A stretch of DNA of 49,722 bases from Desulfobotulus mexicanus (GTDB lineage: Bacteria; Desulfobacterota; Desulfobacteria; Desulfobacterales; ASO4-4), in NCBI RefSeq assembly GCF_006175995.1, contig NZ_VDMB01000001.1:371800-421521 (forward strand), read 5' to 3'. Positions within the stretch are counted from its first letter, which is position 1, and each line of letters opens with the position of its first letter. The translations under genes and the position numbers were made by a program. A model generated the notes under the pieces. That model worked only from the letters and a program-made list of their open reading frames with translations. It made no database searches and had not been told where the DNA came from. Positions 38,445 to 48,353 of the stretch are shown piece after piece.

Positions 38445-39698
38445 TCAGGTATTGTCCACCCAGCCCCGCCCTAGCAGAACATAGCCCGTTTCTTCTGCCT
38501 TGTCCCTTGGGGGGGGAAGATGAAAGTGGCAGTCTTCAGTTTTGGTGAGGCGCACCTTTTCTACTCCGCTATCCTTTTCATGGTTCAGGATGCTGTCCTT
38601 CAGTGTCCATTTCCCTTCCTGTTTCTCCCATATTTTAGAATCCCTGTGCGGATCGATGCATTCCCATAAAGCCCTTTCATCCATGCCCAGCCAGTCCAGA
38701 AAAAGCCCCGTATCTTTTGGCCGGACATCCTGATACTGCCGCACCCGTGCAATGCCTTCCTCACGGGTGAGGCGTTTCAGGCGGATTTCCCTTGTGGCAT
38801 GATCCGTGACCTTGCCATAACCGTACTTCAAAAATCTGATGGCATCATGGAGTCCGGAGTAATGGAAGCAGTCCACATCGTTATAGGTGTCAAAGGTACG
38901 CTGCTGCATCATGGTTTCATAGCCGTGGAGACGGATCATTTCCTCATGCTGGGCCTTGGAGTCCCAGCGGATGTAGTTGCCAAGGTAAATGCCCCGTACA
39001 CCGATGGCGGCCAGTTCTCCGTCATGGGGATAAAGATAGGGTTCAAGATCCCCCGGAGAAAGCCTGCCTTGAGAAAGTCTTGAGAGGTCTTCGGCCTCAA
39101 GACCCATGAGATCATGTTCCTTGCGATATTTACGGGTCATTTCGACCTCATCCAGATGGGAGAACATCCCCACCTGGTCACAGCCCTGGTGGGCTCCCCA
39201 GACAATGAGGGGTATCTTGAAGCGTACAGCGGTCTGGACGGGGAATGCAGTGTGTCCCGCAAGACAGTGCCAGTACATGGATGCCTTCAGCCTCAGGGTT
39301 TCCCGTGTGATTTTTTTTACCGTCTCCGGATTGGTGGTGTGGCTGATGATGTCGCAGCCAAAGAGGGTTCGCAGGTAGGCAAGGTTCCGGATGCCCATGC
39401 GGGTATTGTAATGTTTGTTGTAATGCACCAGAAGGGGGTGCATGCCAAAGACATTTTTTACCACATGGACAATAAAGTGGGAGTCACGGGCTCCGGTCAC
39501 GGGAATGATGCAATCGTGGATATGGCGGGAGCGGGATCGGTAAGCGTCAAAAAGACAGCGGAGTTTTTCCGCCCTTTCCCGCCAGTCCAGCCTGTCTTTT
39601 TCCTCATGCACCCGGCACCCGCTGCAAACGCCTTCTTCATCAAAGGTGAGGTGCAGGGGATGGTTGGCGGGATAGAGGCAGCGTGTGCAGTACTTCAT
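38445..39698 (-). CDS. N-acetyl sugar amidotransferase family protein (WbpG/PseA-like) with an altered PP-loop
   Basis: 417 residues. The zinc-type cysteines of the family are present (CTRCLYP at residue 4 and CSGC near residue 25). The ATP-pyrophosphatase loop, usually SGGKDS or SGGRDS, reads TGARDS (IIPVTGARDSHFIVHVV). Later parts match the family: RNLAYLRTLFGCDIISHTTN, PLIVWGAHQGCDQVGMFSHL, GIYLGNYIRWDSKAQHEEMI. In the paralogue at 41216-42343 the loop is intact. Family members use ammonia from HisH/HisF to turn an acetamido into an acetamidino group. The change may reduce activity or mark a different substrate. Its start overlaps the hisF stop by 4 bases. Confidence 0.85.
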   Translation of the reverse strand: MKYCTRCLYPANHPLHLTFDEEGVCSGCRVHEEKDRLDWRERAEKLRCLFDAYRSRSRHIHDCIIPVTGARDSHFIVHVVKNVFGMHPLLVHYNKHYNTRMGIRNLAYLRTLFGCDIISHTTNPETVKKITRETLRLKASMYWHCLAGHTAFPVQTAVRFKIPLIVWGAHQGCDQVGMFSHLDEVEMTRKYRKEHDLMGLEAEDLSRLSQGRLSPGDLEPYLYPHDGELAAIGVRGIYLGNYIRWDSKAQHEEMIRLHGYETMMQQRTFDTYNDVDCFHYSGLHDAIRFLKYGYGKVTDHATREIRLKRLTREEGIARVRQYQDVRPKDTGLFLDWLGMDERALWECIDPHRDSKIWEKQEGKWTLKDSILNHEKDSGVEKVRLTKTEDCHFHLPPPRDKAEETGYVLLGRGWVDNT

Positions 39699-40561
39699 AT
39701 GATTTCCTCCGGAATGTATTCAAAACGGAGTTTTTCCAGGAATCGGTCTTCCTTTTTGGCAAGTCGGCCTTTTTCATCAAAGGAGGCTCCTTCATAGGAG
39801 GCATGGCTGTCCAGCCGTATGGGAAGGCTTTGCCCGTGAAGAAAGCGTTTGGCAAGGATGACGCTGTGTTCCGTAAAGTGAAAATAGTTGGCCGCCGCCG
39901 CAGCAGCAGCGCCGCAGAGAAAGGGTGTGACAAAGTCCTTTGCGTGGCCCGCGCCTCCGCAGGCGATCACGGGGACGCTGACGGCTTTGCATACCTGAGA
40001 GATGAGTTCCGCATCATAGCCTTTCTGGCTGCCGTCCCTGTCCACCGAATTGATAAAAATCTCTCCGGCTCCCCTGTCTTCGGCCATACGGGCGAGATCC
40101 GCCGGGGTGTGGCCTGTGGGGAGAAGGCCGGTGGAGAGGGTTTCATAACTTCCGTCGTTTTTTTGACGGGCATCAATGGAAACCACCATGCACTGACGGC
40201 CAAAATGACGGGCCCCTTCACGGAGAAGATCCGGCTCCCGGAACAGGGCGGACTGAAGAACCACCTTGTCGGCTCCGGAACGGATCAGTTTTTCCATATC
40301 CTTTAAGTTGTGAACGCCACCCCCAGCAGCAAGGGGGACGAGGCAGAAGGGGGCCAGCTCTGCGATCATGGCGCAGTCCGGACTGCGGCCTTCTGCTGTG
40401 GCGCTGATATCCACAAGAAGGATCTCATCAATCCCCCAGCGGTTGAGGTATTCCACGGCAACGGTGGGCCTGCCGACGGGAAGATAATGCCTGAAGCCGA
40501 TACTCTGCACCACAAGACCATTTTTTACCACAAGGACACCGATGAGACGTTTTTTCAGCAT
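39695..40561 (-). CDS. HisF-type amidotransferase subunit (AglZ/HisF2 acetamidino modification type)
   Basis: 288 residues, a (beta/alpha)8 barrel of the HisF family: MLKKRLIGVLVVKNGLVVQS at the start, EILLVDISATAEGRSPDCAM, VPLAAGGGVHNLKDMEKLIR, GADKVVLQSALFREPDL, INSVDRDGSQKGYDAELISQ, and VPVIACGGAGHAKDFVTPFL. No histidine operon genes are near, and it lies with hisH and two wbpG-like genes, so it serves sugar amidination, delivering ammonia from HisH. True HisF is about 250 residues; this one has some 35 extra C-terminal residues (DSHASYEGASFDEKGRLAKK) of unknown role. Confidence 0.88.
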   Translation of the reverse strand: MLKKRLIGVLVVKNGLVVQSIGFRHYLPVGRPTVAVEYLNRWGIDEILLVDISATAEGRSPDCAMIAELAPFCLVPLAAGGGVHNLKDMEKLIRSGADKVVLQSALFREPDLLREGARHFGRQCMVVSIDARQKNDGSYETLSTGLLPTGHTPADLARMAEDRGAGEIFINSVDRDGSQKGYDAELISQVCKAVSVPVIACGGAGHAKDFVTPFLCGAAAAAAANYFHFTEHSVILAKRFLHGQSLPIRLDSHASYEGASFDEKGRLAKKEDRFLEKLRFEYIPEEII

Positions 40562-41232
40562 GACGGGGTCTCCACGGGGCTTTTATCTTCAATGAAATTA
40601 AGGAAATTCCTGAGGAGTTTCAGGCCGTTCCGCTGACTTTTTTCCGGATGGAACTGGGCAGCCATGAGGTTTTTATGCTGGATGGCAGCAATGACCGGGC
40701 CGCCATAATCACAGATGGCGGATACCATTTCTTTGCTGCACAAGAGATGCAGGGAGTGATCGAAATAGAAGTTTGTCCCGTCATCAAGGGTGGAAAAAAA
40801 AGGATCTTTGCGGTGAATGCGGATATCATTCCAGCCTACGTGGGGAACGGGAAGTCCTTCCGGCTCAAGGGGCAGGACATGGGCATCCAGCCAGCCGAGG
40901 CCCCTGTGAAACCCCATTTCGCAGGAATCCTTTGCAAAAAGCTGCATGCCAAGGCAGATGCCGAGGCAGGGCTTTCCCTTTTCCATGACTTCACGGGTCA
41001 GGGGAGCAATGAGATGCTGTTTTTGAAGATTTTCCATGGCTGTTCCAAAGGCTCCGACTCCGGGCAGTATGAAGGCGTCTGCTTCCGGAAAGTCCCTTCC
41101 CTCTGAGGATACGAAAAAGGAGGCTCCCAGATGGCTGAGAGCGCTGGATACGGAAAGCAGGTTGCCCATGCCAAAGGAGACAATGAGAATGCGTTTTTTG
41201 GGGGAATAGGGCTGTCTATCGGTAGTCCACAT
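40555..41232 (-). CDS. HisH-type glutamine amidotransferase
   Basis: 225 residues from the ATG at 41232; a longer frame overlaps the preceding gene deeply. Class I glutaminase landmarks: RILIVSFGMGNLLSVSSALS, DAFILPGVGAFGTAMENLQK, nucleophile Cys in PCLGICLGMQLFAKDS, and the His-Glu pair in AAQFHPEKSQRNGLKLLRNF. It would release ammonia from glutamine and pass it through the HisF partner to the WbpG-type enzyme. Gene overlaps of 7 and 17 bases with its neighbours indicate coupled translation. Confidence 0.9.
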   Translation of the reverse strand: MWTTDRQPYSPKKRILIVSFGMGNLLSVSSALSHLGASFFVSSEGRDFPEADAFILPGVGAFGTAMENLQKQHLIAPLTREVMEKGKPCLGICLGMQLFAKDSCEMGFHRGLGWLDAHVLPLEPEGLPVPHVGWNDIRIHRKDPFFSTLDDGTNFYFDHSLHLLCSKEMVSAICDYGGPVIAAIQHKNLMAAQFHPEKSQRNGLKLLRNFLNFIEDKSPVETPSC

Positions 41233-42343
41233 GAAGAATCCACTCTCCTTTTTCATCCTTTGACCAGATAGCAGGGTTCCGCACGGATTCGGCCACTTCC
41301 CAGAATTCCTCCTCGCTGATTTCAAGGTAATGGCAGAAGCGCCGGATATAGTCCATGTCACATTTTCCATCGTATTTTCTGACAAGCTCCAGGCCTTCTT
41401 CCCGGTTCATCATGCCCAGATGGATGGCTTCCGTGACCTGATCGGTCACATGACCAAAACCAAATTTAAGATACTTGATCATCTGATTGACCAGACGGAA
41501 GTCTTCATCCAGGCCGCTGACACCCCAGAGGTCGCCAATTTTTCCCGGGGGCTCCGTGCGGGTGACAAGGCCGTGTCTGATGGAAAAATCCGCATTGTTC
41601 CTGCCAGACCATTCCTTGATGTAGTAGCCGAGATAAATGATGCGAATTCCGGCATACAGCATGTCTTCGTCGGGCGGGTAGCTGTAGAAATGGATGTCTT
41701 TGGGGTCAATTCCCTCCGTGAGCCGGGCATCCGGAACACCGCCTCCGAGGGTATTGCAGTGTTTCATCTGGGAGGCGTCACCATCAAGTCTGCCATGCTT
41801 TTCTCCGATGGTGAGGGCCGGATTTTCCCCCAGAAAAACCAGCGGAATCCTGTAGGCAATGGCCACATGGATGGGGATGGCATAGAGGGCCATTTCCGTG
41901 GATCGGCACCAGTTTGCGTAGAGAAAAAAACTGCGGCGCATCATTTTTTTCCATACCTGGGGATTCAGGCTGAGGCTGACCGTATCAAAACCTAAGGAAA
42001 TCAGGTTTGCAAGATTGTGGGCACCCCGTTCATGGAGCTGTTCCGGCGGATAGACGCAGCTCACAAGGAGGGGTTTCAGCCCGAGAACATCCCTTGCATA
42101 CATAGCCTGCTTGGTGCTGTCTTTCCCCCCGCTTACGGTGACAATGCAGTCATAGCAGGTTTTGCTGTTTTCCCGGCCCCATGTGAGGATGGACTCCAGT
42201 TCCTTCTGCCGTGCCTCCCAGTCGATGCTCTTGTTTCGTTTTTCTTCCTCAAAGCGACAGACAAGGCAGATGCCTTCTTCATCAAAAACCACATTGGGCC
42301 TTGTGCTGGGGTTGGCGCAGGTCTTGCAGAGGGTGATCGTCAT
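41216..42343 (-). CDS. N-acetyl sugar amidotransferase (WbpG/PseA type) with intact PP-loop
   Basis: 375 residues. Zinc-type cysteines CKTC (residue 6) and CLVC (about 26), and the intact ATP-binding loop in DCIVTVSGGKDSTKQAMYAR. Other landmarks: RGAHNLANLISLGFDTVSLS, IPLVFLGENPALTIGEKHGR and IIYLGYYIKEWSGRNNADF. It most likely catalyses ATP-dependent conversion of an N-acetyl to an acetamidino group, as PseA does for Pse5Ac7Am in Campylobacter and WbpG does with HisH2/HisF2 in Pseudomonas. It starts in a 4-base overlap with the acetyltransferase gene. Confidence 0.9.
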   Translation of the reverse strand: MTITLCKTCANPSTRPNVVFDEEGICLVCRFEEEKRNKSIDWEARQKELESILTWGRENSKTCYDCIVTVSGGKDSTKQAMYARDVLGLKPLLVSCVYPPEQLHERGAHNLANLISLGFDTVSLSLNPQVWKKMMRRSFFLYANWCRSTEMALYAIPIHVAIAYRIPLVFLGENPALTIGEKHGRLDGDASQMKHCNTLGGGVPDARLTEGIDPKDIHFYSYPPDEDMLYAGIRIIYLGYYIKEWSGRNNADFSIRHGLVTRTEPPGKIGDLWGVSGLDEDFRLVNQMIKYLKFGFGHVTDQVTEAIHLGMMNREEGLELVRKYDGKCDMDYIRRFCHYLEISEEEFWEVAESVRNPAIWSKDEKGEWILHVDYR

Positions 42344-42903
42344 GCCTGGTTCTCCGCTTTACAGGTAGCTTTCGGTTCTTGAAAAAGGGCCATATGCACC
42401 ACATCCGTTTCCATTCCATTGCAAATATAATGCCGCTTTCTGATGCCATCTTCCACCATACCCGCCTTTTCCATGAGCTTCAGCATGGCCCTGTTCCCGG
42501 CCAGGGTTCCGGCTGTTACTTTACGCAGCCCTGCCCTGTGCAGGAGAAAGTCGGCAACGGCCTTCCAGGTCTCCAGTCCGTAGCCCTTTCCCTTTGCTTC
42601 CGGACTTCCGATGAGAATGCCCATGTCCGCAAGGCCATTGGGGATATTGACATAGGCATTGATGTTGCCGATGTGTCCCAGTCCCCTTTTTTCTTCCATG
42701 ATGGCCCAGAAGTAGTGGGGGGTTTTCTCAAAGGAGCGGAGATAGGCAAGGCAGGAGGCTGCATCGTGTTCCCTGTGGCGCTGTTCGCTGTGGGCCATGA
42801 GCTTTTTGTTATTGAGCCAGCCGATGTAGGCTTCTGAGATATGGGTCTCCGTAAAGGGCGTGATCCTGAGCCTTTGGGTGCAGATCTCCGGGTGTGGGCT
42901 CAT
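42340..42903 (-). CDS. pseH: GNAT acetyltransferase, probable PseH
   Basis: 187 residues from the ATG at 42903 (AAAGGGAAT upstream); a longer frame would overlap the aminotransferase gene. RimJ/RimL-like GNAT fold: start ICTQRLRITPFTETHISEAY, then YIGWLNNKKLMAHSEQRHRE, HYFWAIMEEKRGLGHIGNIN, the acetyl-CoA loop near SPEAKGKGYGLETWKAVADF, and GTLAGNRAMLKLMEKAGMVE. In the Pse pathway PseH acetylates the 4-amino group of the UDP-sugar made by PseC; it follows the aminotransferase here with a 4-base overlap. The specific substrate is inferred from context. Confidence 0.8.
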   Translation of the reverse strand: MSPHPEICTQRLRITPFTETHISEAYIGWLNNKKLMAHSEQRHREHDAASCLAYLRSFEKTPHYFWAIMEEKRGLGHIGNINAYVNIPNGLADMGILIGSPEAKGKGYGLETWKAVADFLLHRAGLRKVTAGTLAGNRAMLKLMEKAGMVEDGIRKRHYICNGMETDVVHMALFQEPKATCKAENQA

Positions 42904-44213
42904 TTTATATTCCCTTTTAGCTGATCTCTGGCTTCCCAGACCTTGGTGAAGGCCCGGAGAACGTCGTCCATATCGGCCTTTTCCATGGAAGGGAGCATGA
43001 GCTCGTGGGTGAAAAGGGTTTTTTCGTGCAGATCTTCGCATACGGGGCAGCTTCCTTTGCCATAATCCGGTACAGAGGGATTCCATGGGGAGGTGAAGGG
43101 GAAGTGGCCGCTGCCGTGGGCGATTTTCTGCTGAAAAAGGGGCAGGAGGTAGAGGGGCTTCACATAACCGCAGCCGATCTTCACCCCTTCGGACTCCCGA
43201 CCTTCGGTGCAGGGAAGCTCGGCTTTCACCGCGTCCATGAAGGTGTTGCGGGAAACGCCTGCAAGGGTTTCGTCAAATTTGCAGGCATGGACATAGAAGG
43301 CGTGTCTGCAGTTCTCACGGATGACCGGCGCTGTGATGGCGGGGATTTGGGAAAGGCCTTCGGTCATGTAGCGGCAGTTTTCCAGACGCTTTTCAAGAAG
43401 TCCTTCCAGTTTGTGAAGCTGGCAGCGGGCCACGGCGGCTTCCATTTCCGTCATGCGGAAATTGAACCCCACCATGTTGACAAGGTTTGCCGTACCCATG
43501 CCTTCCACCACGGATTCCCCATGGTTGCGGATGAGGCGGATTCTTTCCGCAAGGGTATCGTCGTCTGTGACCACAACCCCGCCTTCGCCGCAGTGGATGT
43601 GCTTGTGGTAGTTGAGGGAAAATACGCCGATGTGGCCCAGGGTTCCGGCGGGTTTTCCCTGATACAGGGCGCCCGGTGCCTGGGCCGTGTCCTCGATGAC
43701 ATGGAGGCCATTTTTACGGGCCAGGGCATGGATGCCTTCCGCATCAGAGGGCTGGCCGAAGAGATCCACCACCATGATGGCGCGGGTGCGCTTTGTGATT
43801 TTTTTTTCCACTTCCTTAGGATCGAGGCAGAAACAGTCCGCCTCAATGTCCGCAAAAACGGGAACGGCATTGTAAATGAGGGGGGCTACGGCGGTGGCAC
43901 TCATGGTGTAGGGCGGGACGATGATCTCATCTCCCGGTTCCGTTCCGATGGCCCCTACGGCGCAGAACAGCCCGGAGGTGCAGGAATTGACGGCAATGGC
44001 GTGGCGGGCGCCGAAATAAGCCGCCCATTCTTCTTCCAGTGCCCGGACTTCATGGCCGCCCATGAAATCCTCGTGCCAGCATCCGAGGTATTTGGACAGC
44101 ACACCGGAATCCAGCACCCGGCAGACGGCTTCCTTTTCTTCGGATCCGATGGTTCTGTGGCGGGGAAAGGGGCGGGTGCGCACAGGGTTTCCGCCGTGAA
44201 TGGCAAGGGTCAT
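42900..44213 (-). CDS. DegT/DnrJ/EryC1/StrS aminotransferase, probable PseC role
   Basis: 437 residues. PLP-dependent sugar aminotransferase: GARHAIAVNSCTSGLFCAVG, GDEIIVPPYTMSATAVAPLI, RTRAIMVVDLFGQPSDAEGI, LHVIEDTAQAPGALYQGKPA, and the Schiff-base Lys in FSLNYHKHIHCGEGGVVVTD, then NMVGFNFRMTEMEAAVARCQ. It is longer than typical PseC (about 380), with extra sequence near residues 340-410 containing a CPVC pair. As the only aminotransferase in a cluster with pseB, pseF, pseG, pseH and pseI, it probably does the PseC step (4-amination of the UDP-4-keto sugar). It could instead act on another sugar, with PseC elsewhere. Confidence 0.8.
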   Translation of the reverse strand: MTLAIHGGNPVRTRPFPRHRTIGSEEKEAVCRVLDSGVLSKYLGCWHEDFMGGHEVRALEEEWAAYFGARHAIAVNSCTSGLFCAVGAIGTEPGDEIIVPPYTMSATAVAPLIYNAVPVFADIEADCFCLDPKEVEKKITKRTRAIMVVDLFGQPSDAEGIHALARKNGLHVIEDTAQAPGALYQGKPAGTLGHIGVFSLNYHKHIHCGEGGVVVTDDDTLAERIRLIRNHGESVVEGMGTANLVNMVGFNFRMTEMEAAVARCQLHKLEGLLEKRLENCRYMTEGLSQIPAITAPVIRENCRHAFYVHACKFDETLAGVSRNTFMDAVKAELPCTEGRESEGVKIGCGYVKPLYLLPLFQQKIAHGSGHFPFTSPWNPSVPDYGKGSCPVCEDLHEKTLFTHELMLPSMEKADMDDVLRAFTKVWEARDQLKGNIK

Positions 44214-44923
44214 GGGGTGGTCCCTTTCTTTTCTCCGGAAAGGTGGATGGCCTGAAACAGATATTCCGCCCGCTGCCAGTCTTCTTCCGTGTCAATGTCC
44301 TGAACCAGATGCCGGGGCAGAATCACGGGCAGGGCATCGGCTGTATAGAGTTTCGGCCTTTCCATGAATTTTCTGCAGTCAAACCAGTAAAACTGTCCTG
44401 CATCATGGAAGGCTTCGGCTAGATCGTTGGAGCGGGTGAGCTCATGCTCCGGCCAGAACATGGCAAGGTGCCCGGTCTGGGTTATGTGCAGGGCCCTGAA
44501 AATGGGAAAGGGAAAGCTTGTGACGGAAAAAACGGAAGAAACGGCGTTTTTTGTAAGGGTTTCATGGCCTTCACGGATGTGGCGGGCCTGAATCAGGGGG
44601 GCTGTGGCGTAGATGCAGCAGGCGGATGCTGGAGTTTCTCCCCTTTCCTTCAGCCATTCAAGGCAGTGAAGGAGAACGGGTGCTGTGGGCGTGTGATCGT
44701 CGGAAAGCTCCGGAGGCCGCACAAAGGGGGTTTCCGCCCCGTATTCACGGGCAATGGCTGCGATGTCAGGAGAATCCGTAGAAACGAGAATGCGGTCGAA
44801 AACCCCTGCCTGTTTTGCCGCCTCAATGCTGTGGGCAATCATGGGTTTTCCGGCAAAGGGCCGGATATTTTTTAAGGGGATGCGTTTACTCCCCCCCCTT
44901 GCGGGTATTATGGCAATGGTCAT
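44210..44923 (-). CDS. pseF: Pseudaminic acid cytidylyltransferase PseF
   Basis: 237 residues. CMP-sugar synthetase family: AIIPARGGSKRIPLKNIRPF at the start, FAGKPMIAHSIEAAKQAGVF, RILVSTDSPDIAAIAREYGA, ETPFVRPPELSDDHTPTAPV and LVQDIDTEEDWQRAEYLFQA. PseF joins pseudaminic acid to CMP, giving the donor used by the MAF transferase. Length and motifs fit PseF better than NeuA. It overlaps its neighbours by 4 bases on both sides. Confidence 0.92.
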   Translation of the reverse strand: MTIAIIPARGGSKRIPLKNIRPFAGKPMIAHSIEAAKQAGVFDRILVSTDSPDIAAIAREYGAETPFVRPPELSDDHTPTAPVLLHCLEWLKERGETPASACCIYATAPLIQARHIREGHETLTKNAVSSVFSVTSFPFPIFRALHITQTGHLAMFWPEHELTRSNDLAEAFHDAGQFYWFDCRKFMERPKLYTADALPVILPRHLVQDIDTEEDWQRAEYLFQAIHLSGEKKGTTP

Positions 44924-46002
44924 GGTGTCCTCGTGGGTACCTGGGTTTTTTTCAGGCAGGTCATGGCCAGATCCAGGATGCGGGAAGCTGCCTGGCTGTG
45001 CCGGGTGAGATCATCCCTTGGAAGGGGAGGCTTGTGAAAGGGCGTGTCCAGCCACAGGGAAAGAAGTCGGGGAAGTTCTTCCTTCTTATCCGTGAAAAAG
45101 ACACCGGGCCGGGAAGCGAGCTGGGCCAGACTTTTTTGACGGAGATCTGGCTGAAAGCTCAGTACGGGTTTTCCGAGAAGCCAGGCTTCATAGAGAAGGA
45201 TGGAGGTCATGCCCATGATGCCGTCCGCCTTCAGCACTTCCTCCCGGCCATGGGCTGTGGCCTGATCCAGAACCCGGCCCTTTAGTCCGCCCCGGTTTTT
45301 TTCCCAGATATCCACAAGGCCGGATCGTTCTTCCCGGGGATGGGGCAGAAGATGGAGAAAAAGATTTTCCGTCCAGGGCTGAAGGGCGGCGCAGAGAAGG
45401 CCTAAGACATCCTTTTCCGTGTAGCCCCTGAAGGCGGGGTTGCTGGAGTCTCTGCCCTGATCCGCTTCCGCAGGTTCGGAAACAAAAAGAAGGGAGAAAG
45501 GTTTTTTGGGGGCTGGCACTGGATGGCGGGCGGCGCTGTCCGCTAAACCTGCCAGTGCGGGCTGGCCTGTGACGACGAGAATTTCTTCCGGAAGCCCTTC
45601 TTCCATGGCGACTTTGAGGGCCATCTCATCCATGAGGGCATAATGATCCGGCATGAAGGGGGGGAGGCCGTCGTTTTCAAGACGGTTTCGGTAACTCGAC
45701 CAGTTGTCCAGCACGTGGATGACGGGAAGTCCTGCCCTTTGGCCTGCCCTTGCAAGGGTAAGGGACAGGGTATCATGGACACTGGAAGCGAAAAGTATCA
45801 GGGTAACTCCCCTGCTGCCAAGCCAGTCTTCCAGAGAATCTTTATCCGACGGGGGGGCAGGCATGGGCCAGTCCGGGGCACTTTCTTTAAGCATATGCCC
45901 GTGGGCCAGCACCGCAAAGGGAAGGTTTCTTTCTTCACAGGCATGGATGACGGGCAGCAGTGCCCGGCATCCTCCCACATCGCCTCCGGCAAAAAGAATC
46001 AC
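44920..46002 (-). CDS. GT-B-fold-like protein of unknown function in the pse operon
   Basis: 360 residues. The N-terminus resembles a nucleotide-sugar-enzyme Rossmann start (MILFAGGDVGGCRALLPVIH, then LPFAVLAHGHMLKESA). The centre has VIHVLDNWSSYRNRLENDGL, EEILVVTGQPALAGLADSA, FSLLFVSEPAEADQGRDS; the second half has LFLHLLPHPREERSGLVDIW, LKADGIMGMTSILLYEAWLL and GKPVLSFQPDLRQKSLAQLA, the layout of UDP-GlcNAc 2-epimerase or MurG-like glycosyltransferases. No signal peptide or membrane helix. A glycosyltransferase or sugar hydrolase is likely; I cannot say which. Confidence 0.7.
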   Translation of the reverse strand: MILFAGGDVGGCRALLPVIHACEERNLPFAVLAHGHMLKESAPDWPMPAPPSDKDSLEDWLGSRGVTLILFASSVHDTLSLTLARAGQRAGLPVIHVLDNWSSYRNRLENDGLPPFMPDHYALMDEMALKVAMEEGLPEEILVVTGQPALAGLADSAARHPVPAPKKPFSLLFVSEPAEADQGRDSSNPAFRGYTEKDVLGLLCAALQPWTENLFLHLLPHPREERSGLVDIWEKNRGGLKGRVLDQATAHGREEVLKADGIMGMTSILLYEAWLLGKPVLSFQPDLRQKSLAQLASRPGVFFTDKKEELPRLLSLWLDTPFHKPPLPRDDLTRHSQAASRILDLAMTCLKKTQVPTRTP

Positions 46003-47069
46003 AGGGCCCTCCCCGTCTTCTGGAAGTGGCGTACCCTTTCCATGAGGGCCATGGTTTTGCGGGAAGAGCGGAGGGTACTGAGGGGAGGCCGCTTCTTTTC
46101 ATGACTTTCCATGAGATCTGAAAGGGCGTTTTCCATGGCTCCGGTAATGCCGGAAAGTCTGGTGAGGAAAGCCTCTGGATCGGGTTTGAGCCGGAAAAAG
46201 CCTTTGAAATATTCGTGTTCTTCCTTTTTTTCCAAAAGGGCTGTCATGCCGCCGTGCAGGATGGAAAGGCGGCCCTGCTCACAGGTCAGCTCCATGTCGA
46301 TGTTGTGGTAAGAAAGATCCATGCCCGTCACCGATACTTCCACATCTTCAGGGAGTTTTCTGAAACCGCAAGGCCCTTTGTCTCCCTCTGGAAGAGGGGC
46401 GGGGTGAGGCATGCCGTTTGGGGTGCTTTCAATTTCAGACTGGGTCTTCAGGCGGAAACCGAAGGAGGGGCTTTCTCCTTTGCCGGATACCCAGAGCAGT
46501 TCTGCCCTCATTCTGTCTTCCGTGAGAAAGAAGATCATGTCCAGCATGTGGGAGCCGTTGGCTTCCAGCCCCCTGGAATACACGGCCCGGATATGCCTGC
46601 AGGGGCCTAAGGTTTCTTCCGTGAGCGCTTTTTTCATCTCCTGATAGGAAGGCAGGTAGCGCCGCTGGTAATTGACAAGGAGGGTATTGCCCCTTTGCTC
46701 CGAAGCCCGGATGAGGGCATCCATTTCCCCAAGGCTCAGGGCCGGGGGTTTTTCCAGCCAGATCATGGGCACGGCCTTTTCCATGCAGGCCATGGCCTGT
46801 TCAAAGTGCAAGGGAGCCGGAGAGCAGATGCTGACGATGTCTGGTTTTTCCGCAAGCAGGGCTTCCAGGTTTTCAAAGGCGGGCTGCTTTAACGCTTTGG
46901 TGAAGGCCTCCCGCTCGCGGGCTTGCGGGTCAAAGCCTCCGGCAAGCCGGATGCGTGTATTGGCAAGAAAAGCCCCTGCGTGGGAAAGGCGGACTGGCTT
47001 TGTGGAATTGTGGTCAAAACGCCAGGCGATGTTGCCAAGGCCGCAGAGGGCTGCACGGTAATGCTGCAT
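45999..47069 (-). CDS. Gfo/Idh/MocA family oxidoreductase
   Basis: 356 residues from the ATG at 47069, preceded by AAAGGAAG. NAD(P)-binding start RAALCGLGNIAWRFDHNSTK, then SICSPAPLHFEQAMACMEKA and the catalytic EKP motif in MIWLEKPPALSLGEMDALIR, followed by RGNTLLVNYQRRYLPSYQEM and ADRMRAELLW-type strands. Family members oxidise or reduce sugar hydroxyls, often in nucleotide-sugar pathways. No such step belongs to the standard Pse pathway, so it may modify the sugar or build another residue of the glycan. It overlaps the next gene by 4 bases. Confidence 0.85.
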   Translation of the reverse strand: MQHYRAALCGLGNIAWRFDHNSTKPVRLSHAGAFLANTRIRLAGGFDPQAREREAFTKALKQPAFENLEALLAEKPDIVSICSPAPLHFEQAMACMEKAVPMIWLEKPPALSLGEMDALIRASEQRGNTLLVNYQRRYLPSYQEMKKALTEETLGPCRHIRAVYSRGLEANGSHMLDMIFFLTEDRMRAELLWVSGKGESPSFGFRLKTQSEIESTPNGMPHPAPLPEGDKGPCGFRKLPEDVEVSVTGMDLSYHNIDMELTCEQGRLSILHGGMTALLEKKEEHEYFKGFFRLKPDPEAFLTRLSGITGAMENALSDLMESHEKKRPPLSTLRSSRKTMALMERVRHFQKTGRAL

Positions 47070-47092
47070 GAAATCTTCCTTTGCTGCGATGC

Positions 47093-48172
<1,080 letters not shown>

Positions 48173-48353
48173 TCAGTGGGTTTATTGTGTGCTTAGAATT
48201 TTTTGTTTAGGCAAGCCTGTTTGAGTACTGCATTGGTTGTGTGTATTGATCAGATATCATGACCCAGCACAAAGAGGAAGTTTGTTTGGGGACTGTACCA
48301 GATTTTATGATCACCTTTTCCTGCTTGCTCTGGCCTTCGTTTTAGCCCCCCAA

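Noticed and set aside
42900-44213. Naming the aminotransferase pseC outright
   Set aside because: Motifs fit the broad DegT family, but length and C-terminal insert differ from typical PseC, so only a probable role is stated.
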